From contig NTLA01000008.1 in assembly GCA_002457435.1 (NCBI GenBank), positions 1-64,000 of the forward strand: a stretch of 64,000 nt of DNA. The letters are read 5' to 3'. This document shows, piece by piece, positions 1 to 9,319 of this stretch. The position numbers and the translations under genes are program-made. The DNA comes from Acidimicrobiales bacterium MED-G01. GTDB taxonomy: Bacteria > Actinomycetota > Acidimicrobiia > Acidimicrobiales > Poriferisodalaceae. Each line of letters begins with the position of its first letter. Within the stretch, counting starts at the first letter, position 1. The notes under the pieces were generated by a model. It saw only the letters and a list, made by a program, of their open reading frames with translations. It made no database searches and was not told the DNA's origin.

Positions 1-435
1 CGGGTTGGCCACAGCTACATCAAAGCGGTCATGGCGGAGACCGGGGCGATGTTTGGTGGTGAACACAGTGGCCACTATTACTTCGCCCGAAACTATGGGG
101 CGGATTCCGGTTTAATAGCCGCGCTGATCGTTTTGGAACGTCTTTCGCTTGATAGAAGCCAATTGTCTTCGTTGCTCGCTCCGTTGCAGAGGTACACAAG
201 TTCGGGCGAAGTTAACGCCGTAGTGGACAGCACCGATGACGCCATAGAAAAAGTTTCTGATTTCTTTTCCGACCAGCAACAGGATCGACTTGATGGATTA
301 ACTGTCGAATGCGGTGACTGGTGGTTCAACCTAAGACCATCAAACACCGAGCCGCTGTTGCGACTGAACGTCGAAGGTCCCGATGAGAAACACGTAGAGG
401 ACCGGGTAGAACAAATTTTGAACCTTTTTAGTTAA
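1..435 (+). CDS. manB: Phosphomannomutase/phosphoglucomutase, C-terminal part (5' end outside window)
   Basis: Interconverts hexose 6-phosphate and hexose 1-phosphate, feeding GDP-mannose and cell-wall glycan synthesis in the cytosol. The open frame runs in from base 1, so the N-terminus, phosphoserine loop and metal loop are missing. What remains carries the sugar-binding loop GGEHSGH (about residues 18-24 of this fragment) and the C-terminal phosphate-binding loop RPSNTEPLLRL, both diagnostic of the alpha-D-phosphohexomutase superfamily. It is followed by a Trm112-like protein and a SIS-domain isomerase in the same direction. The same partners surround pmmA (Rv3257c) in M. tuberculosis, which favours phosphomannomutase over phosphoglucosamine mutase. 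Family call is secure; exact substrate is inferred from context. Confidence 0.9.
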   Translation, partial: RVGHSYIKAVMAETGAMFGGEHSGHYYFARNYGADSGLIAALIVLERLSLDRSQLSSLLAPLQRYTSSGEVNAVVDSTDDAIEKVSDFFSDQQQDRLDGLTVECGDWWFNLRPSNTEPLLRLNVEGPDEKHVEDRVEQILNLFS

Positions 436-509
436 ATGCTGCCGTACCCTGACTTGTAGCGAAAAAGCCGCGCCGCGTGATCAACCTAAAAGGGTTGGAG
501 GAGAACAAT

Positions 510-746
510 ATGGTTCTTGACCCAGGCCTACTTGAGATTCTTGCCTGTCCTGACGATAAAGGACCGCTTCGATACTTGGCGGAAGAAGACGTTCTCTACA
601 ACCCGCGTCAAGGCCGCTCCTATCCCATTAAAGAAGGAATTCCTGTGCTGCTTATTTCGGAATCAACACTTGTGGGCGAAGACGAACAAAAACGACTTGA
701 TGCCCTGACGGGAGAAGAGACCGGTAACCGGAGTTCCGAGAGCTGA
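510..746 (+). CDS. Trm112/YcaR-family small protein
   Basis: A 78-residue protein with the Trm112-like core: LLEILACP near the N-terminus, then SYPIKEGIPVLL. The frame is open from a GTG at 477, but a strong Shine-Dalgarno GGAGGAG at 496-502 sits just upstream of the ATG at 510, so the shorter start is used. Most relatives have a C-x2-C pair that can bind zinc; here only the first cysteine (ACPDDK) is present, so a zinc knuckle is unlikely. In bacteria such proteins often sit beside envelope-sugar genes, as here between manB and the SIS isomerase. The true role is unknown; Trm112 of eukaryotes and archaea activates methyltransferases. Confidence 0.8.
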   Translation: MVLDPGLLEILACPDDKGPLRYLAEEDVLYNPRQGRSYPIKEGIPVLLISESTLVGEDEQKRLDALTGEETGNRSSES

Positions 747-747
747 C

Positions 748-1779
748 GTGAACAGTCGACCTGATTCACTTGGCATGCAGGAAGCGACACTCGACCTGCC
801 TGATCAAATTGAACGCTCGGTAGTCGAAGCTCGCCAACTCAACGGACTTCCCAATGCTTCAGCGATTGATCAGGTAGTAGTTCTCGGTATGGGTGGCTCG
901 GGTATAGCGGGCGACATCGTCGAAGCGATAGCTGGTCCTCAACTGGCAATCCCCGTAGTGGTCAGAAAGGGATATGAATGCCCGCGCTTCGTGGGCCCAC
1001 GAACTTTGGTGATGGTCGCTTCGTTTAGTGGTGAAACTGAAGAAACACTGCAGGCTGTGTCGATGGCTCATGATCGAGGCGCTGAAATATACGCAGTGAC
1101 TTGCGGAGGCACGCTCGCTCGTTTGACTGGAGAGTGGAGCGCAATATTGCATCATGTTGACTCCACGATCCCTATGCCTCGTTGTGCTGTCGGTGCCATG
1201 TCGATTCCATTGCTGGTTGCGCTGCAACTCATAGGACTGATCAATGGCATGGATGAACAAATCGACGAGGCCGTAGCAACGCTTCGGCGTCGTTGTGTCT
1301 CGATACGCGAAGGGGCTGATATTTCGGACATGATCGCGACGAAATTAGGCTCAGGAATACCGCTTATTTACGGGGGAGGAAAGCTCGGAGAAGTAGCAGC
1401 GGCTCGTTTCAAAAATCAGATCAACGAAAACGCGAAACTACCGGCATTTTTCAACTCACTGCCTGAAATGTGTCACAACGAAATGGCTGGTTGGGGAGCA
1501 GTGACCAACCTTAAAGAGTTAAATATTGTGCCAATTCACCTTCGACACAGCTACGAACATCAGCGTTTGGAACCTCGCTTCGATTTTAATGAAACCCTGC
1601 TTGGTAAAGGCGGTGCCAATGTAATTGTGGTTCAAGCACAAGGAGAGGCGCCGCTCGCCCAACTGTTTGATCTGATTCTGATCGGAGATCAGACTTCTTT
1701 AGAGTTGGCGGCCTTACACGGACAAGACCCAGGGCCGATCGACGTGTTGACAGAATTGAAGCATCAGTTAGGCCAATGA
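748..1779 (+). CDS. SIS-domain protein, bifunctional phosphoglucose/phosphomannose isomerase family
   Basis: 343 residues with two sugar-isomerase (SIS) domains. The N-terminal one has VVVLGMGGSGIAGD (about residues 43-56) and the phosphosugar serine motif SFSGETEETL (about 92-101). The C-terminal half contains the conserved NQINENAKLPAF and NEMAGW blocks of bifunctional phosphoglucose/phosphomannose isomerases. The predicted reaction links fructose 6-phosphate to glucose or mannose 6-phosphate. It starts with GTG one base after the stop of the Trm112-like gene, so the two are probably co-translated. The equivalent M. tuberculosis gene, Rv3256c, also lies beside pmmA. Enzyme activity in that actinobacterial branch is not established, so the function is a family-level inference. 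Confidence 0.82.
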   Translation: MNSRPDSLGMQEATLDLPDQIERSVVEARQLNGLPNASAIDQVVVLGMGGSGIAGDIVEAIAGPQLAIPVVVRKGYECPRFVGPRTLVMVASFSGETEETLQAVSMAHDRGAEIYAVTCGGTLARLTGEWSAILHHVDSTIPMPRCAVGAMSIPLLVALQLIGLINGMDEQIDEAVATLRRRCVSIREGADISDMIATKLGSGIPLIYGGGKLGEVAAARFKNQINENAKLPAFFNSLPEMCHNEMAGWGAVTNLKELNIVPIHLRHSYEHQRLEPRFDFNETLLGKGGANVIVVQAQGEAPLAQLFDLILIGDQTSLELAALHGQDPGPIDVLTELKHQLGQ

Positions 1780-1820
1780 ACATCGCGATCGGATGTCCGC
1801 CATACCGGTAGGATCTGAAG

Positions 1821-1868
1821 TGTTGCGCCCTAACCCCCGACGGGCGCTGAACACAACAGGAGCGCCGA
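1821..1868 (+). promoter_or_regulatory. ahcY leader with two mutually exclusive hairpins over the ribosome-binding site
   Basis: GCGCCC (1825-1830) can pair with GGGCGC (1842-1847), flanked by TGTT and AACA that can extend the stem across a small bulge. The same GGCGC (1843-1847) can instead pair with GCGCC (1862-1866), which would trap the Shine-Dalgarno AGGAG (1858-1862) just before the ATG at 1869. This is the architecture of a translational on/off switch. It does not match the published SAH riboswitch core that I know. No ligand is shown; the pairings are read by eye and not tested by folding. Confidence 0.4.
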
Positions 1869-3323
1869 ATGGCACCCAATAGCTCAATCAACGGAGACTA
1901 CAAAGTCGCTGACCTGAGCCTTGCCGAATCTGGCCGCAAACAGATTGAACTCGCGGAAATAGAGATGCCCGGATTAATGACATTGCGGGCGCAGGGATAT
2001 GACTCTCAGCCGTTGAAGGGTGCAAGAATCATGGGCTCACTGCACATGACTGTCCAAACAGCGGTTTTGATTGAGACACTCGTGGATTTAGGCGCAGAAG
2101 TACGTTGGGTGTCATGCAATATCTTCTCGACCCAAGATGACGCAGCTGCGGCCGTGGTGGTGGGCAGGACCGGAACCACCGACGACCCCACGGGCGTCCC
2201 GGTGTATGCATGGAAGGGGGAAACTCTAGAGGAGTATTGGTGGTGCACTGAGCAAGCCCTGAGCTGGCCTGATGAGAGTGGACCAAACCTGATTCTCGAC
2301 GACGGTGGTGACGCAACGTTGCTAGTTCATCTTGGAGCGAGATTCGAAGCCGAAGGAGCAATACCAGCGGCCGAAACAGCAACCTCACATGACGAAGAAG
2401 AGATCCTGAAACTCCTTGCAGCGGTCGCCGAGAATAGGCCGGGCTTTTGGTCGGAGATGATCGAAAATATTCGAGGCGTGTCAGAGGAAACAACTACTGG
2501 CGTCCACCGGTTGTATGAGATGGTCGAACGGGCCGAATTGCGCTTTCCTGCCTACAACGTCAACGACTCTGTCACCAAGTCAAAGTTTGACAACTTGTAT
2601 GGCTGTCGACACTCACTCATCGACGGAATAAATAGAGCTACCGACGTCATGCTCGGCGGCAAACTCGCTTTCGTAGCTGGATACGGTGATGTAGGCAAAG
2701 GCTGCGCTCAATCTCTGCGAGGACAAGGTTGTCGAGTTGTCGTGGCTGAAATTGACCCCATCAACGCGCTCCAAGCAGCGATGGAAGGATTTGAGGTAGA
2801 CCGATTAGACAACGTCATTGGTGATGTAGACATTTTCGTCACAACCACCGGGAACCGAGACATAATTTCCGCTGACCACATGGGCGCGATGAAACACAAT
2901 GCCATCGTATGCAACATCGGTCATTTCGATAACGAAATAGATATGTCCGGACTAGAAAAACTGTCGGATGTTCAGAGGCGAAACATCAAACCTCAAGTCG
3001 ATGAATATATTTTCCCGAACGGGAACAGCATTCTCGTCTTAGCTGAAGGACGACTCGTCAATCTAGGCTGCGCTACGGGTCACCCAAGCTTCGTCATGTC
3101 AATGAGTTTCACCAACCAAGTACTGGCCCAAATAGAACTGCACGAAAAGGCAGACGCGTTGGACAACGACGTGTATCTCTTACCGAAGCGCTTGGATGAG
3201 GAGGTAGCAAGGCTTCACCTTGACAAACTTGGAGTGAAGTTGACAACCCTTACAGACGAACAAGCCCAATACATAGGGGTACCGGTAGAAGGGCCGTTCA
3301 AGCCCGATTATTACCGGTACTGA
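1869..3323 (+). CDS. ahcY: Adenosylhomocysteinase (S-adenosylhomocysteine hydrolase)
   Basis: Hydrolyses S-adenosylhomocysteine to adenosine and homocysteine, clearing the product inhibitor of methyltransferases; cytosolic NAD+-dependent tetramer. The 484-residue protein has substrate-domain blocks [15 protein letters not shown] and [13 protein letters not shown], the NAD Rossmann loop [11 protein letters not shown] (about residue 271), and the family-typical C-terminus PDYYRY. Its length, longer than about 430 residues in many organisms, fits the actinobacterial type with an internal insertion (M. tuberculosis SahH is 495). The ATG follows AGGAG with suitable spacing. Position downstream of manB and the SIS gene mirrors actinobacterial order. 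Possible control by the switching leader is described separately. Confidence 0.97.
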   Translation: MAPNSSINGDYKVADLSLAESGRKQIELAEIEMPGLMTLRAQGYDSQPLKGARIMGSLHMTVQTAVLIETLVDLGAEVRWVSCNIFSTQDDAAAAVVVGRTGTTDDPTGVPVYAWKGETLEEYWWCTEQALSWPDESGPNLILDDGGDATLLVHLGARFEAEGAIPAAETATSHDEEEILKLLAAVAENRPGFWSEMIENIRGVSEETTTGVHRLYEMVERAELRFPAYNVNDSVTKSKFDNLYGCRHSLIDGINRATDVMLGGKLAFVAGYGDVGKGCAQSLRGQGCRVVVAEIDPINALQAAMEGFEVDRLDNVIGDVDIFVTTTGNRDIISADHMGAMKHNAIVCNIGHFDNEIDMSGLEKLSDVQRRNIKPQVDEYIFPNGNSILVLAEGRLVNLGCATGHPSFVMSMSFTNQVLAQIELHEKADALDNDVYLLPKRLDEEVARLHLDKLGVKLTTLTDEQAQYIGVPVEGPFKPDYYRY

Positions 3324-3344
3324 GTTCGACGCGATAAGGACGCA

Positions 3345-3369
3345 GCGACCCTCAGGACCGCCAGGTCGC
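3345..3369 (+). terminator. Short hairpin between ahcY and secA
   Basis: GCGACC (3345-3350) and GGTCGC (3364-3369) form a 6-bp stem with a 13-nt loop in the 62-base gap between ahcY and secA. No run of T follows, so it is not a textbook intrinsic terminator; it could be a weak terminator or part of the secA leader. Confidence 0.25.
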
Positions 3370-3385
3370 CGGTAGCCTTGGGGTA

Positions 3386-6067
3386 ATGGCCGTGTTTCAA
3401 AAACTTCTGCGCGCCGGCGAAGGAAAAAAGATTCGAGCGCTTGAATCGCTGGTTCCTGAAGTCAACGCTATTGAAGCTGACTACGAGCGACTTTCTGACG
3501 ACGAACTACGTGCCAAGACCGGCGAATTCAAGCTCGAAGTCGACCGTGGAGCGGAACTTAACGACATATTGATTGATGCCTTCGCTGTCACTAGAGAAGC
3601 TGCGCGACGCGTCCTCGGACAGCGGCACTATGACGTTCAGCTGATGGGTGGTGCAGCGTTGCATTTTGGGTGGGTCGCCGAAATGAAAACGGGTGAAGGC
3701 AAAACACTTGTGTCGACGCTTCCTGTCTATCTCAACGCGCTATCGGGTAAAGGCGTGCACATCGTTACCGTTAACGACTACCTCGCGACGCGCGATGCCG
3801 AATGGATGGGACGCGTCCACCAGTTCCTCGGACTTGAAGTCGGGCTCATCATTCCAGGTCAGACGGACCCCGAGGTGAAACGTGTGCAATACGCGGCAGA
3901 TATCACCTATGGCACCAATAATGAGTTTGGGTTTGATTACCTTCGCGACAACATGGCCCCGACAAAAAACCAACAGGTTCAACGTGGCCACAACTATTGC
4001 ATTGTCGACGAAGTCGACTCGATCCTTATCGACGAAGCCCGGACGCCCCTTATCATTAGTGGCCGACTCGCAGACGCGGCAAAGCTGTACGGGCAATTCG
4101 CACAAATAGCACGGACTATGACACGCGATGTGGACTATGAAGTTGAAGAAGACAAACGGAACGTAGCGGTTCTCGAACCGGGGATTGAAAAAGTTGAACG
4201 CGCCCTAGATATCGACAATCTGTACGACCAGGTGTCCTCGAATCTCGTTCACCAAATGAGCGCGGCCCTCAAGGCGAAAGAGTTGTACCGCCGCGACCGT
4301 GATTACGTCATCCAAAACGGTGAGGTGCGAATTGTCGATGAGTTCACCGGTCGCATCCTTGAGGGACGCCGATGGAGCGAGGGCCTTCACCAGGCAGTTG
4401 AAGCTAAGGAGGGGGTCAGTATAAAAGCAGAAAATCAGACTCTGGCTACAATCACCCTCCAAAATTATTTCCGCCTATACGACAAACTCGCAGGGATGAC
4501 AGGTACAGCGACGACCGAAGCAGCTGAGTTCGGTAACACCTACGGATTGGATGTTGTGCCAGTCCCAACGCACCGGCCGGCCAAAAGAAAAGATCACGCC
4601 GACCTGATTTACAAGACCGAATCTTCGAAAATTGACGCCGTTGTAGATGACATCGAAGAGAGAAGAACCACAGGACAACCGATATTGGTCGGAACGGTTA
4701 GCGTCGAAAACAGTGAAAAAATTTCCCGTGCATTAGATCAACGGGGGATAACCCACAACGTTCTGAACGCTAAAGAACACCACAGAGAGGCCGACATCGT
4801 CACCCAAGCAGGACGTTTGGGCTCAGTGACAGTCGCTACCAACATGGCCGGTAGAGGCGTTGACATCCTGCTAGGAGGGAACCCAGAAGGGCTTGCCCGT
4901 CAAGACCTATTTCGAGATGGGAAAGACCCCGATGACGAAGCTAACAACGCAGCATTCGCTGCGAGAGTCGCACAACACGAACCGAACTGCATAGCGGAAG
5001 GCGAAAGAGTTCTGGAGGTTGGAGGACTTTACGTTCTTGGTACCGAACGCCACGAATCCCGTCGAATTGATAACCAATTACGAGGGCGTTCAGGAAGACA
5101 GGGAGACCCCGGGGAAAGCCGATTTTACCTGTCTCTTGAAGATGATCTGATGAGACTGTTCGCAACTGGGGCGATGAACTGGGTCATGGACCGAGCGTTG
5201 CCGGATGACACACCTATTGAAGCCAACATGGTCACCAAAGCTATTGAGCGGGCTCAAAACACAGTTGAACAGAAAAACGCCGAAGTTAGGAAAAACGTTC
5301 TCAAGTACGACGAGGTGATGAACGAACAACGCAAAGTGATCTATGCACGTCGTTCGCAAATTCTTAATGGCGAAGACCTAAGACAAGAATCCCTGGAGTA
5401 CATCGAATCCGCGGTGGGGCAAGTAGTCGACCAGTTTTGTGTTGACGAGTCGAGTTCCGAATGGGATATAGAGGCGATGCACGCGGAACTCGGCACCTAT
5501 TGGCCCACCGAACTTGACGTCAAGGCCATGACAAGAATTACTGACGCTGCGACGCTTGAGCAAACAATGGTTGATGACGCTGTTCAATATTTCGAAGGTC
5601 GAGAGACTGAACTCGGTGAATCCACGATGCGTGAAGTGGAACGACAAGTACTTCTTCGGATTATTGATCAACGTTGGCGCGAACATTTGTACGAAATGGA
5701 TTATCTGCGCGAGGGAATACACCTTCGAGGGATAGGGCAGAAAGACCCTGTCGCTGAATGGCAGCGAGAGGGGTTCGAAATGTTCTCGTCAATGCTGGAG
5801 TCCGTGTACAAGGACTTTGTTAAGTACGCAATGCATGCAGAAGTAGTGATGGCAGGTGACCAACGAAACCGTACCGATGGAGTTAGTTACTCATCTTCAG
5901 ATAGCAGTCCGGAACTCAAGGCAGCTGTCGCACCACCTAAGCCTCAGGCCCCAAGCCAGACGGCCAAGCAAAGCCAGGTGGTGCGGACCGAGGAGGAGAA
6001 AATTGGTCGTAACGATCCATGTCATTGTGGATCGAGTAAGAAATTCAAACATTGCCACGGCCGTTGA
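3386..6067 (+). CDS. secA: Preprotein translocase ATPase SecA
   Basis: ATPase motor that drives unfolded preproteins through SecYEG. 893 residues. Walker A is TGEGKT at about residue 102; the DEAD-like Walker B region reads VDEVDSILIDEARTP; NMAGRGVDILLGGN and QLRGRSGRQGDPG are the helicase-type motifs of the second nucleotide-binding domain. The protein ends with the zinc-binding SEC-C tail NDPCHCGSSKKFKHCHGR, which contacts SecB or lipid in other bacteria. Full length with no defect seen. The ATG has no strong Shine-Dalgarno (only GGGG four to seven bases upstream), so the start rests on homology: the family N-terminus FQKLLRAGEGKK is placed normally. It is followed by prfB after 15 bases. 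Confidence 0.98.
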   Translation: MAVFQKLLRAGEGKKIRALESLVPEVNAIEADYERLSDDELRAKTGEFKLEVDRGAELNDILIDAFAVTREAARRVLGQRHYDVQLMGGAALHFGWVAEMKTGEGKTLVSTLPVYLNALSGKGVHIVTVNDYLATRDAEWMGRVHQFLGLEVGLIIPGQTDPEVKRVQYAADITYGTNNEFGFDYLRDNMAPTKNQQVQRGHNYCIVDEVDSILIDEARTPLIISGRLADAAKLYGQFAQIARTMTRDVDYEVEEDKRNVAVLEPGIEKVERALDIDNLYDQVSSNLVHQMSAALKAKELYRRDRDYVIQNGEVRIVDEFTGRILEGRRWSEGLHQAVEAKEGVSIKAENQTLATITLQNYFRLYDKLAGMTGTATTEAAEFGNTYGLDVVPVPTHRPAKRKDHADLIYKTESSKIDAVVDDIEERRTTGQPILVGTVSVENSEKISRALDQRGITHNVLNAKEHHREADIVTQAGRLGSVTVATNMAGRGVDILLGGNPEGLARQDLFRDGKDPDDEANNAAFAARVAQHEPNCIAEGERVLEVGGLYVLGTERHESRRIDNQLRGRSGRQGDPGESRFYLSLEDDLMRLFATGAMNWVMDRALPDDTPIEANMVTKAIERAQNTVEQKNAEVRKNVLKYDEVMNEQRKVIYARRSQILNGEDLRQESLEYIESAVGQVVDQFCVDESSSEWDIEAMHAELGTYWPTELDVKAMTRITDAATLEQTMVDDAVQYFEGRETELGESTMREVERQVLLRIIDQRWREHLYEMDYLREGIHLRGIGQKDPVAEWQREGFEMFSSMLESVYKDFVKYAMHAEVVMAGDQRNRTDGVSYSSSDSSPELKAAVAPPKPQAPSQTAKQSQVVRTEEEKIGRNDPCHCGSSKKFKHCHGR

Positions 6068-6082
6068 GCATCGAGATTCCCA

Positions 6083-7204
6083 ATGTCAGACAAATCAGAA
6101 ATTTTCGAAGAGCTTGAACGGCGTGTAGTTGAAGCACACGTCTATTTGGGAATTGATCAAGCACGTGAAGAGTTGACTCAACTTGAGTCGCGAGCAACAA
6201 GTCCTGATCTTTGGGATGACCAGGATGAGGCTCGCAAGATCACTGGCCGGCTGGCAAATGTCAGGGACGATATTGAGCGATGGGAAAAGGTTCGCGCCGA
6301 ATTAGATGACGCGGCAACCCTCGAGGTCTTAGCGAGAGAAGAAGACGATGAATCGGTCGAAGGGGAGATCGATTCGGCAATCTTGGCGCTGGAACGACAG
6401 CTTGATGACATCGAACTTCTGGCATTGTTCAATGGAGAACATGATGAGAATGACGCGGTATGCGAAGTTCACTCAGGTGCAGGAGGTACCGATGCTTGTG
6501 ACTGGGCTGAGATGGTGCTTCGTATGTACCTCCGTTGGGCCGAAAGCAAGGGGTTCTCGATAGAAATTCAAGAAGCAACCGATGGCGGAGAAGCGGGAAT
6601 TAGTTCAGCGACGTTCATCGTCAAAGGTCGATTTGCTTTCGGTTTCTTGCAGGCTGAACGCGGCGTCCACCGGCTGGTCAGAATTTCGCCGTTTGATCAG
6701 CAAGCTCGGCGTCACACTGCTTTCTGCTCGTTGTCCGTCGTACCATTTTTCGACCAAGTTTCCGATGAGGTAGTGATTGACGAAAAAGATCTTCGGATTG
6801 ATACATATAGATCGTCAGGTGCCGGAGGCCAGCATGTCAATGTCACTGACTCAGCGGTACGAATCACCCACCTGCCCACCGGCACCGTGGTTGCATGCCA
6901 GAACGAACGCAGCCAGCATCAGAATAAGGACAGGGCGATGCAAATGTTGGCCGCGAAGTTGGCTGACCTGCAAAGACAAGAACGTGAAGCCGAACTTAAT
7001 GAGCTTGCAGGTGAGCAACGTGACGTGGCCTGGGGAAGCCAAATTCGATCCTACGTGCTGCACCCTTACCAGCAGGTAAAAGATCTCAGGTCAAATCTAG
7101 AAGTAGGGAACGTTGACGCTGTTTTGGATGGAGACCTTGACGCGTTGATGGAAGCATTTCTTCAATGGCAACGAAGCCAACGAGACTCTGCATTGGAGAC
7201 CTAA
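6083..7204 (+). CDS. prfB: Peptide chain release factor 2
   Basis: Recognises UGA and UAA stop codons and triggers release of the finished peptide on the ribosome. 373 residues with the RF2 anticodon-like tripeptide SPF (in [10 protein letters not shown], about residue 200) and the universal GGQ catalytic loop [13 protein letters not shown] (about residue 252). The frame is continuous from ATG to stop, so the autoregulatory +1 frameshift found near codon 25 of many RF2 genes is absent. It lies 15 bases after secA and about 95 bases before the chosen ftsE start, so secA-prfB-ftsE-ftsX may be co-transcribed, as is common in actinobacteria for prfB and ftsEX. Confidence 0.97.
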   Translation: MSDKSEIFEELERRVVEAHVYLGIDQAREELTQLESRATSPDLWDDQDEARKITGRLANVRDDIERWEKVRAELDDAATLEVLAREEDDESVEGEIDSAILALERQLDDIELLALFNGEHDENDAVCEVHSGAGGTDACDWAEMVLRMYLRWAESKGFSIEIQEATDGGEAGISSATFIVKGRFAFGFLQAERGVHRLVRISPFDQQARRHTAFCSLSVVPFFDQVSDEVVIDEKDLRIDTYRSSGAGGQHVNVTDSAVRITHLPTGTVVACQNERSQHQNKDRAMQMLAAKLADLQRQEREAELNELAGEQRDVAWGSQIRSYVLHPYQQVKDLRSNLEVGNVDAVLDGDLDALMEAFLQWQRSQRDSALET

Positions 7205-7299
7205 CATCCTTTGAGTCGCTGACGCTATCTACCGGTGATCCTGTCGTACGCTGGGGATGTCCGCATCGGTTAAAAAGTTTTGCCGGTGGGCCTCTTCAT

Positions 7300-7977
7300 A
7301 TGATTCGCCTCGACAACGTCACCAAAATCTACAAAGGGGAAACTCGCGCTGTTGACGGAGTCACCCTCAACATCGAAAAAGGTGAGTTCGTTTTTTTAGT
7401 TGGCGAATCAGGTTCAGGAAAGTCGACAATGTTGCGGTTGTTGACAGCTGAAGAACCCGTGACTGGGGGACAGGTTCATGTGGCTGGTAAAGACCTCTCT
7501 CGGCTAAGTAGTTGGAGGGTTCCGTACCTTCGTCGCAACATTGGTTCAGTTTTCCAAGACTTTAAGTTGCTGCCTCAAAAGACGGTGTATGAAAACGTCG
7601 CTTTCGCACTGGAAGTAATTGGGCGTCCCAGAAATATCATCACGACCCAAGTTCCAGCGATTCTTGAATTAGTTGGATTGTCTAACAAACAGAAAAGTTT
7701 TCCTGATGAGCTTTCCGGAGGTGAGCAGCAGCGGGTTTCGATAGCTCGTGCTTTCGTGAACCGGCCATTGATTCTGTTAGCTGATGAACCCACCGGAAAC
7801 CTTGACCCCAACACGGCTCAAGAAATCATGCGTCTTTTGGATCGGATTAATAGAACCGGCACCACTGTGATTATGGCCACTCACGACCAAACCATCGTTG
7901 ATCAGATGAGACGTCGAGTGGTTGCTCTGCGCGCAGGCCAAGTTGTTCGAGATGAACAGCAGGGGGTGTACGCATAA
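7300..7977 (+). CDS. ftsE: Cell division ATP-binding protein FtsE
   Basis: ABC-type ATPase that pairs with FtsX at the division site to control peptidoglycan hydrolases. The frame is open from 7165 inside prfB, but the ATG at 7300 gives [13 protein letters not shown], the family-typical N-terminus, and 225 residues, the usual FtsE size. Motifs: Walker [10 protein letters not shown]-loop [12 protein letters not shown], signature LSGGEQQR, Walker [13 protein letters not shown], and the switch histidine in MATHD. It is separated from ftsX by two bases, implying translational coupling. No unusual features. Confidence 0.96.
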   Translation: MIRLDNVTKIYKGETRAVDGVTLNIEKGEFVFLVGESGSGKSTMLRLLTAEEPVTGGQVHVAGKDLSRLSSWRVPYLRRNIGSVFQDFKLLPQKTVYENVAFALEVIGRPRNIITTQVPAILELVGLSNKQKSFPDELSGGEQQRVSIARAFVNRPLILLADEPTGNLDPNTAQEIMRLLDRINRTGTTVIMATHDQTIVDQMRRRVVALRAGQVVRDEQQGVYA

Positions 7978-7979
7978 CG

Positions 7980-8885
7980 GTGGCGGGCTTCTTAGGTCGC
8001 GCTGGGTATTTCGCTCGAGAAACCTGGCTTAATGTTCGCCGTAACTTGACGTTGACAGTCGCCGCTATTTTGACGGTGGCTGTGGGCGTCATGTTGGTTG
8101 GTTTGGGCTTGATGGCGCGATATGCGAGCACTAATGCTCTGGGTCGTTGGCAAGGAGGGGTCCAATTCGAGATTTTCATGGAACCCGATATTGCCGGCGG
8201 TCAAACCGACGCTCTCGGCGAAGAACTAAGAAATCACCCCGATATAGAACGAATTCAATACGTCACTCAAGATCAAGCCTTCGCTTTACTTGAGGAAATG
8301 TTGGTCGATGAACCTGAACTATTAGCGGAGATCTCAGTTGAGAGTCTCCCTCCGTCGTACCGAGTGGTTCCTCGGCTTGCCGAAGGCGAAATCATCGAGT
8401 CCTTAGCCGCACAATTTCGACAACGACCGGGTGTTTACTCTGTAGAGACAGGTAGGCAACAAGTTGATGCGATCCGAGAATGGTTCAACTCGTTTCGTTG
8501 GATCGTTTTGCTCATGTCGATCGTGCTTGCTGCCGCGAGCGCCATGCTGATTTTCAACATGATCCGCGTGGCGATGTTCGCGCGACGTCGAGAAATTGAA
8601 GTGATGAAGCTAGTAGGCGCAACGAATAGTTTTATCCGGCTGCCGTTTATTCTTGAAGGCATGCTGCACGGTCTCGCTGGTGGCCTTGTGGGAGCCGCAG
8701 CGGCCGGTGCGCTGCGAAACCATGTCGAAGAGCTTTTTGGTCGCTCCGAAATACTGGCGTTCTTTCGTTCGTTTACAGTCACCTCAGGGCAATTCACTAC
8801 CGCGACCGTCGCCACGGTTTTGATGGGAGTGATTGTGGGGGCATTAGGTTCAGCTTTCGCCGCCGGCCGCTTCTTGGATGTCTGA
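7980..8885 (+). CDS. ftsX: Cell division permease-like protein FtsX
   Basis: Membrane partner of FtsE; transmits ATP hydrolysis to extracellular peptidoglycan hydrolases during division. 301 residues starting with GTG. Four hydrophobic segments can be read: about residues 22-42, 175-198, 222-245 and 275-295, enclosing the extracellular loop (PDIERIQYVTQDQAF, YRVVPRL) typical of FtsX. The cytoplasmic RRREIEVMKLVGATNSFIR motif precedes the later segments and marks the FtsX/MacB permease superfamily. Its last eight bases overlap the next gene. In most actinobacteria smpB and ssrA come directly after ftsX; here they are about 31 kb away and on the other strand. Confidence 0.95.
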   Translation: MAGFLGRAGYFARETWLNVRRNLTLTVAAILTVAVGVMLVGLGLMARYASTNALGRWQGGVQFEIFMEPDIAGGQTDALGEELRNHPDIERIQYVTQDQAFALLEEMLVDEPELLAEISVESLPPSYRVVPRLAEGEIIESLAAQFRQRPGVYSVETGRQQVDAIREWFNSFRWIVLLMSIVLAAASAMLIFNMIRVAMFARRREIEVMKLVGATNSFIRLPFILEGMLHGLAGGLVGAAAAGALRNHVEELFGRSEILAFFRSFTVTSGQFTTATVATVLMGVIVGALGSAFAAGRFLDV

Positions 8886-9261
8886 CAACGGCCCCGAAAT
8901 CGATCAAGTATTTTGCTACGGCACCTTGCTGCCCGGCCAAGAACGGTGGCGGTTCTTGGCACCATTCGTGGTGGCACATGAACCTGACCAAATTGCGGGA
9001 CGGCTATATGACACCGGGCTGGGTTACCCCGCCGCCTTCTTTGACCGGGTCGGAGTTATTCAGGGAGTTCGATTTCGGCTCGACCCGGCACGACTGCACG
9101 AGGCCCTGTCGCTACTCGACGAAATTGAAGGTGCCGTGGAAGGGATGTATCACCGAGTAGCTGCTGTCACAGCAATGGGGGTGCAGGTGTACGCCTACCA
9201 GTACGGAGGAGAAGGCGCAGGTCTTGCAGATTTGATCGATGGCAACTGGCTCGCTCGATGA
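8878..9261 (+). CDS. Gamma-glutamylcyclotransferase (AIG2-like) family protein
   Basis: 127-residue protein of the GGCT/AIG2 fold. The N-terminal FCYGTLLPGQERW matches the YGTL substrate loop, and LDEIEGAVEGMYHRV matches the conserved Glu-containing segment that ends in Y-x-R. Members remove gamma-glutamyl groups as 5-oxoproline, or act on related gamma-glutamyl amines. The ATG lies inside the last codons of ftsX (8-base overlap), so translation is probably coupled even though the functions look unrelated. A GGT-family enzyme (27223) and an oxoprolinase-like fusion (53761) elsewhere in the window could complete a gamma-glutamyl cycle; that link is inference. Confidence 0.8.
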   Translation: MSDNGPEIDQVFCYGTLLPGQERWRFLAPFVVAHEPDQIAGRLYDTGLGYPAAFFDRVGVIQGVRFRLDPARLHEALSLLDEIEGAVEGMYHRVAAVTAMGVQVYAYQYGGEGAGLADLIDGNWLAR

Positions 9262-9319
9262 TCTAGCGAGTTACAGTGTTCGACGTTGCCGTGACCTAGT
9301 GACCGCCTAAAGGAAATCA

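Noticed and set aside
1780-1868. Known SAH riboswitch class in front of ahcY
   Set aside because: The conserved core of that class (GAGGAGCGCUGC-type segment with its pseudoknot partner) is not present; only the simpler competing hairpins are.
2029-2493. 154-residue minus-strand frame within ahcY
   Set aside because: Arg/Leu/Ser-rich shadow of a well-conserved gene; no domain or ribosome site.
6083-6200. Programmed +1 frameshift in prfB
   Set aside because: The frame is continuous from the ATG with a full-length RF2; no in-frame TGA with CTTT slippery context appears near codon 25.
8435-8977. 180-residue minus-strand open frame opposite ftsX
   Set aside because: Arg/Ser/Ala-rich shadow of ftsX and the GGCT gene; no family pattern.
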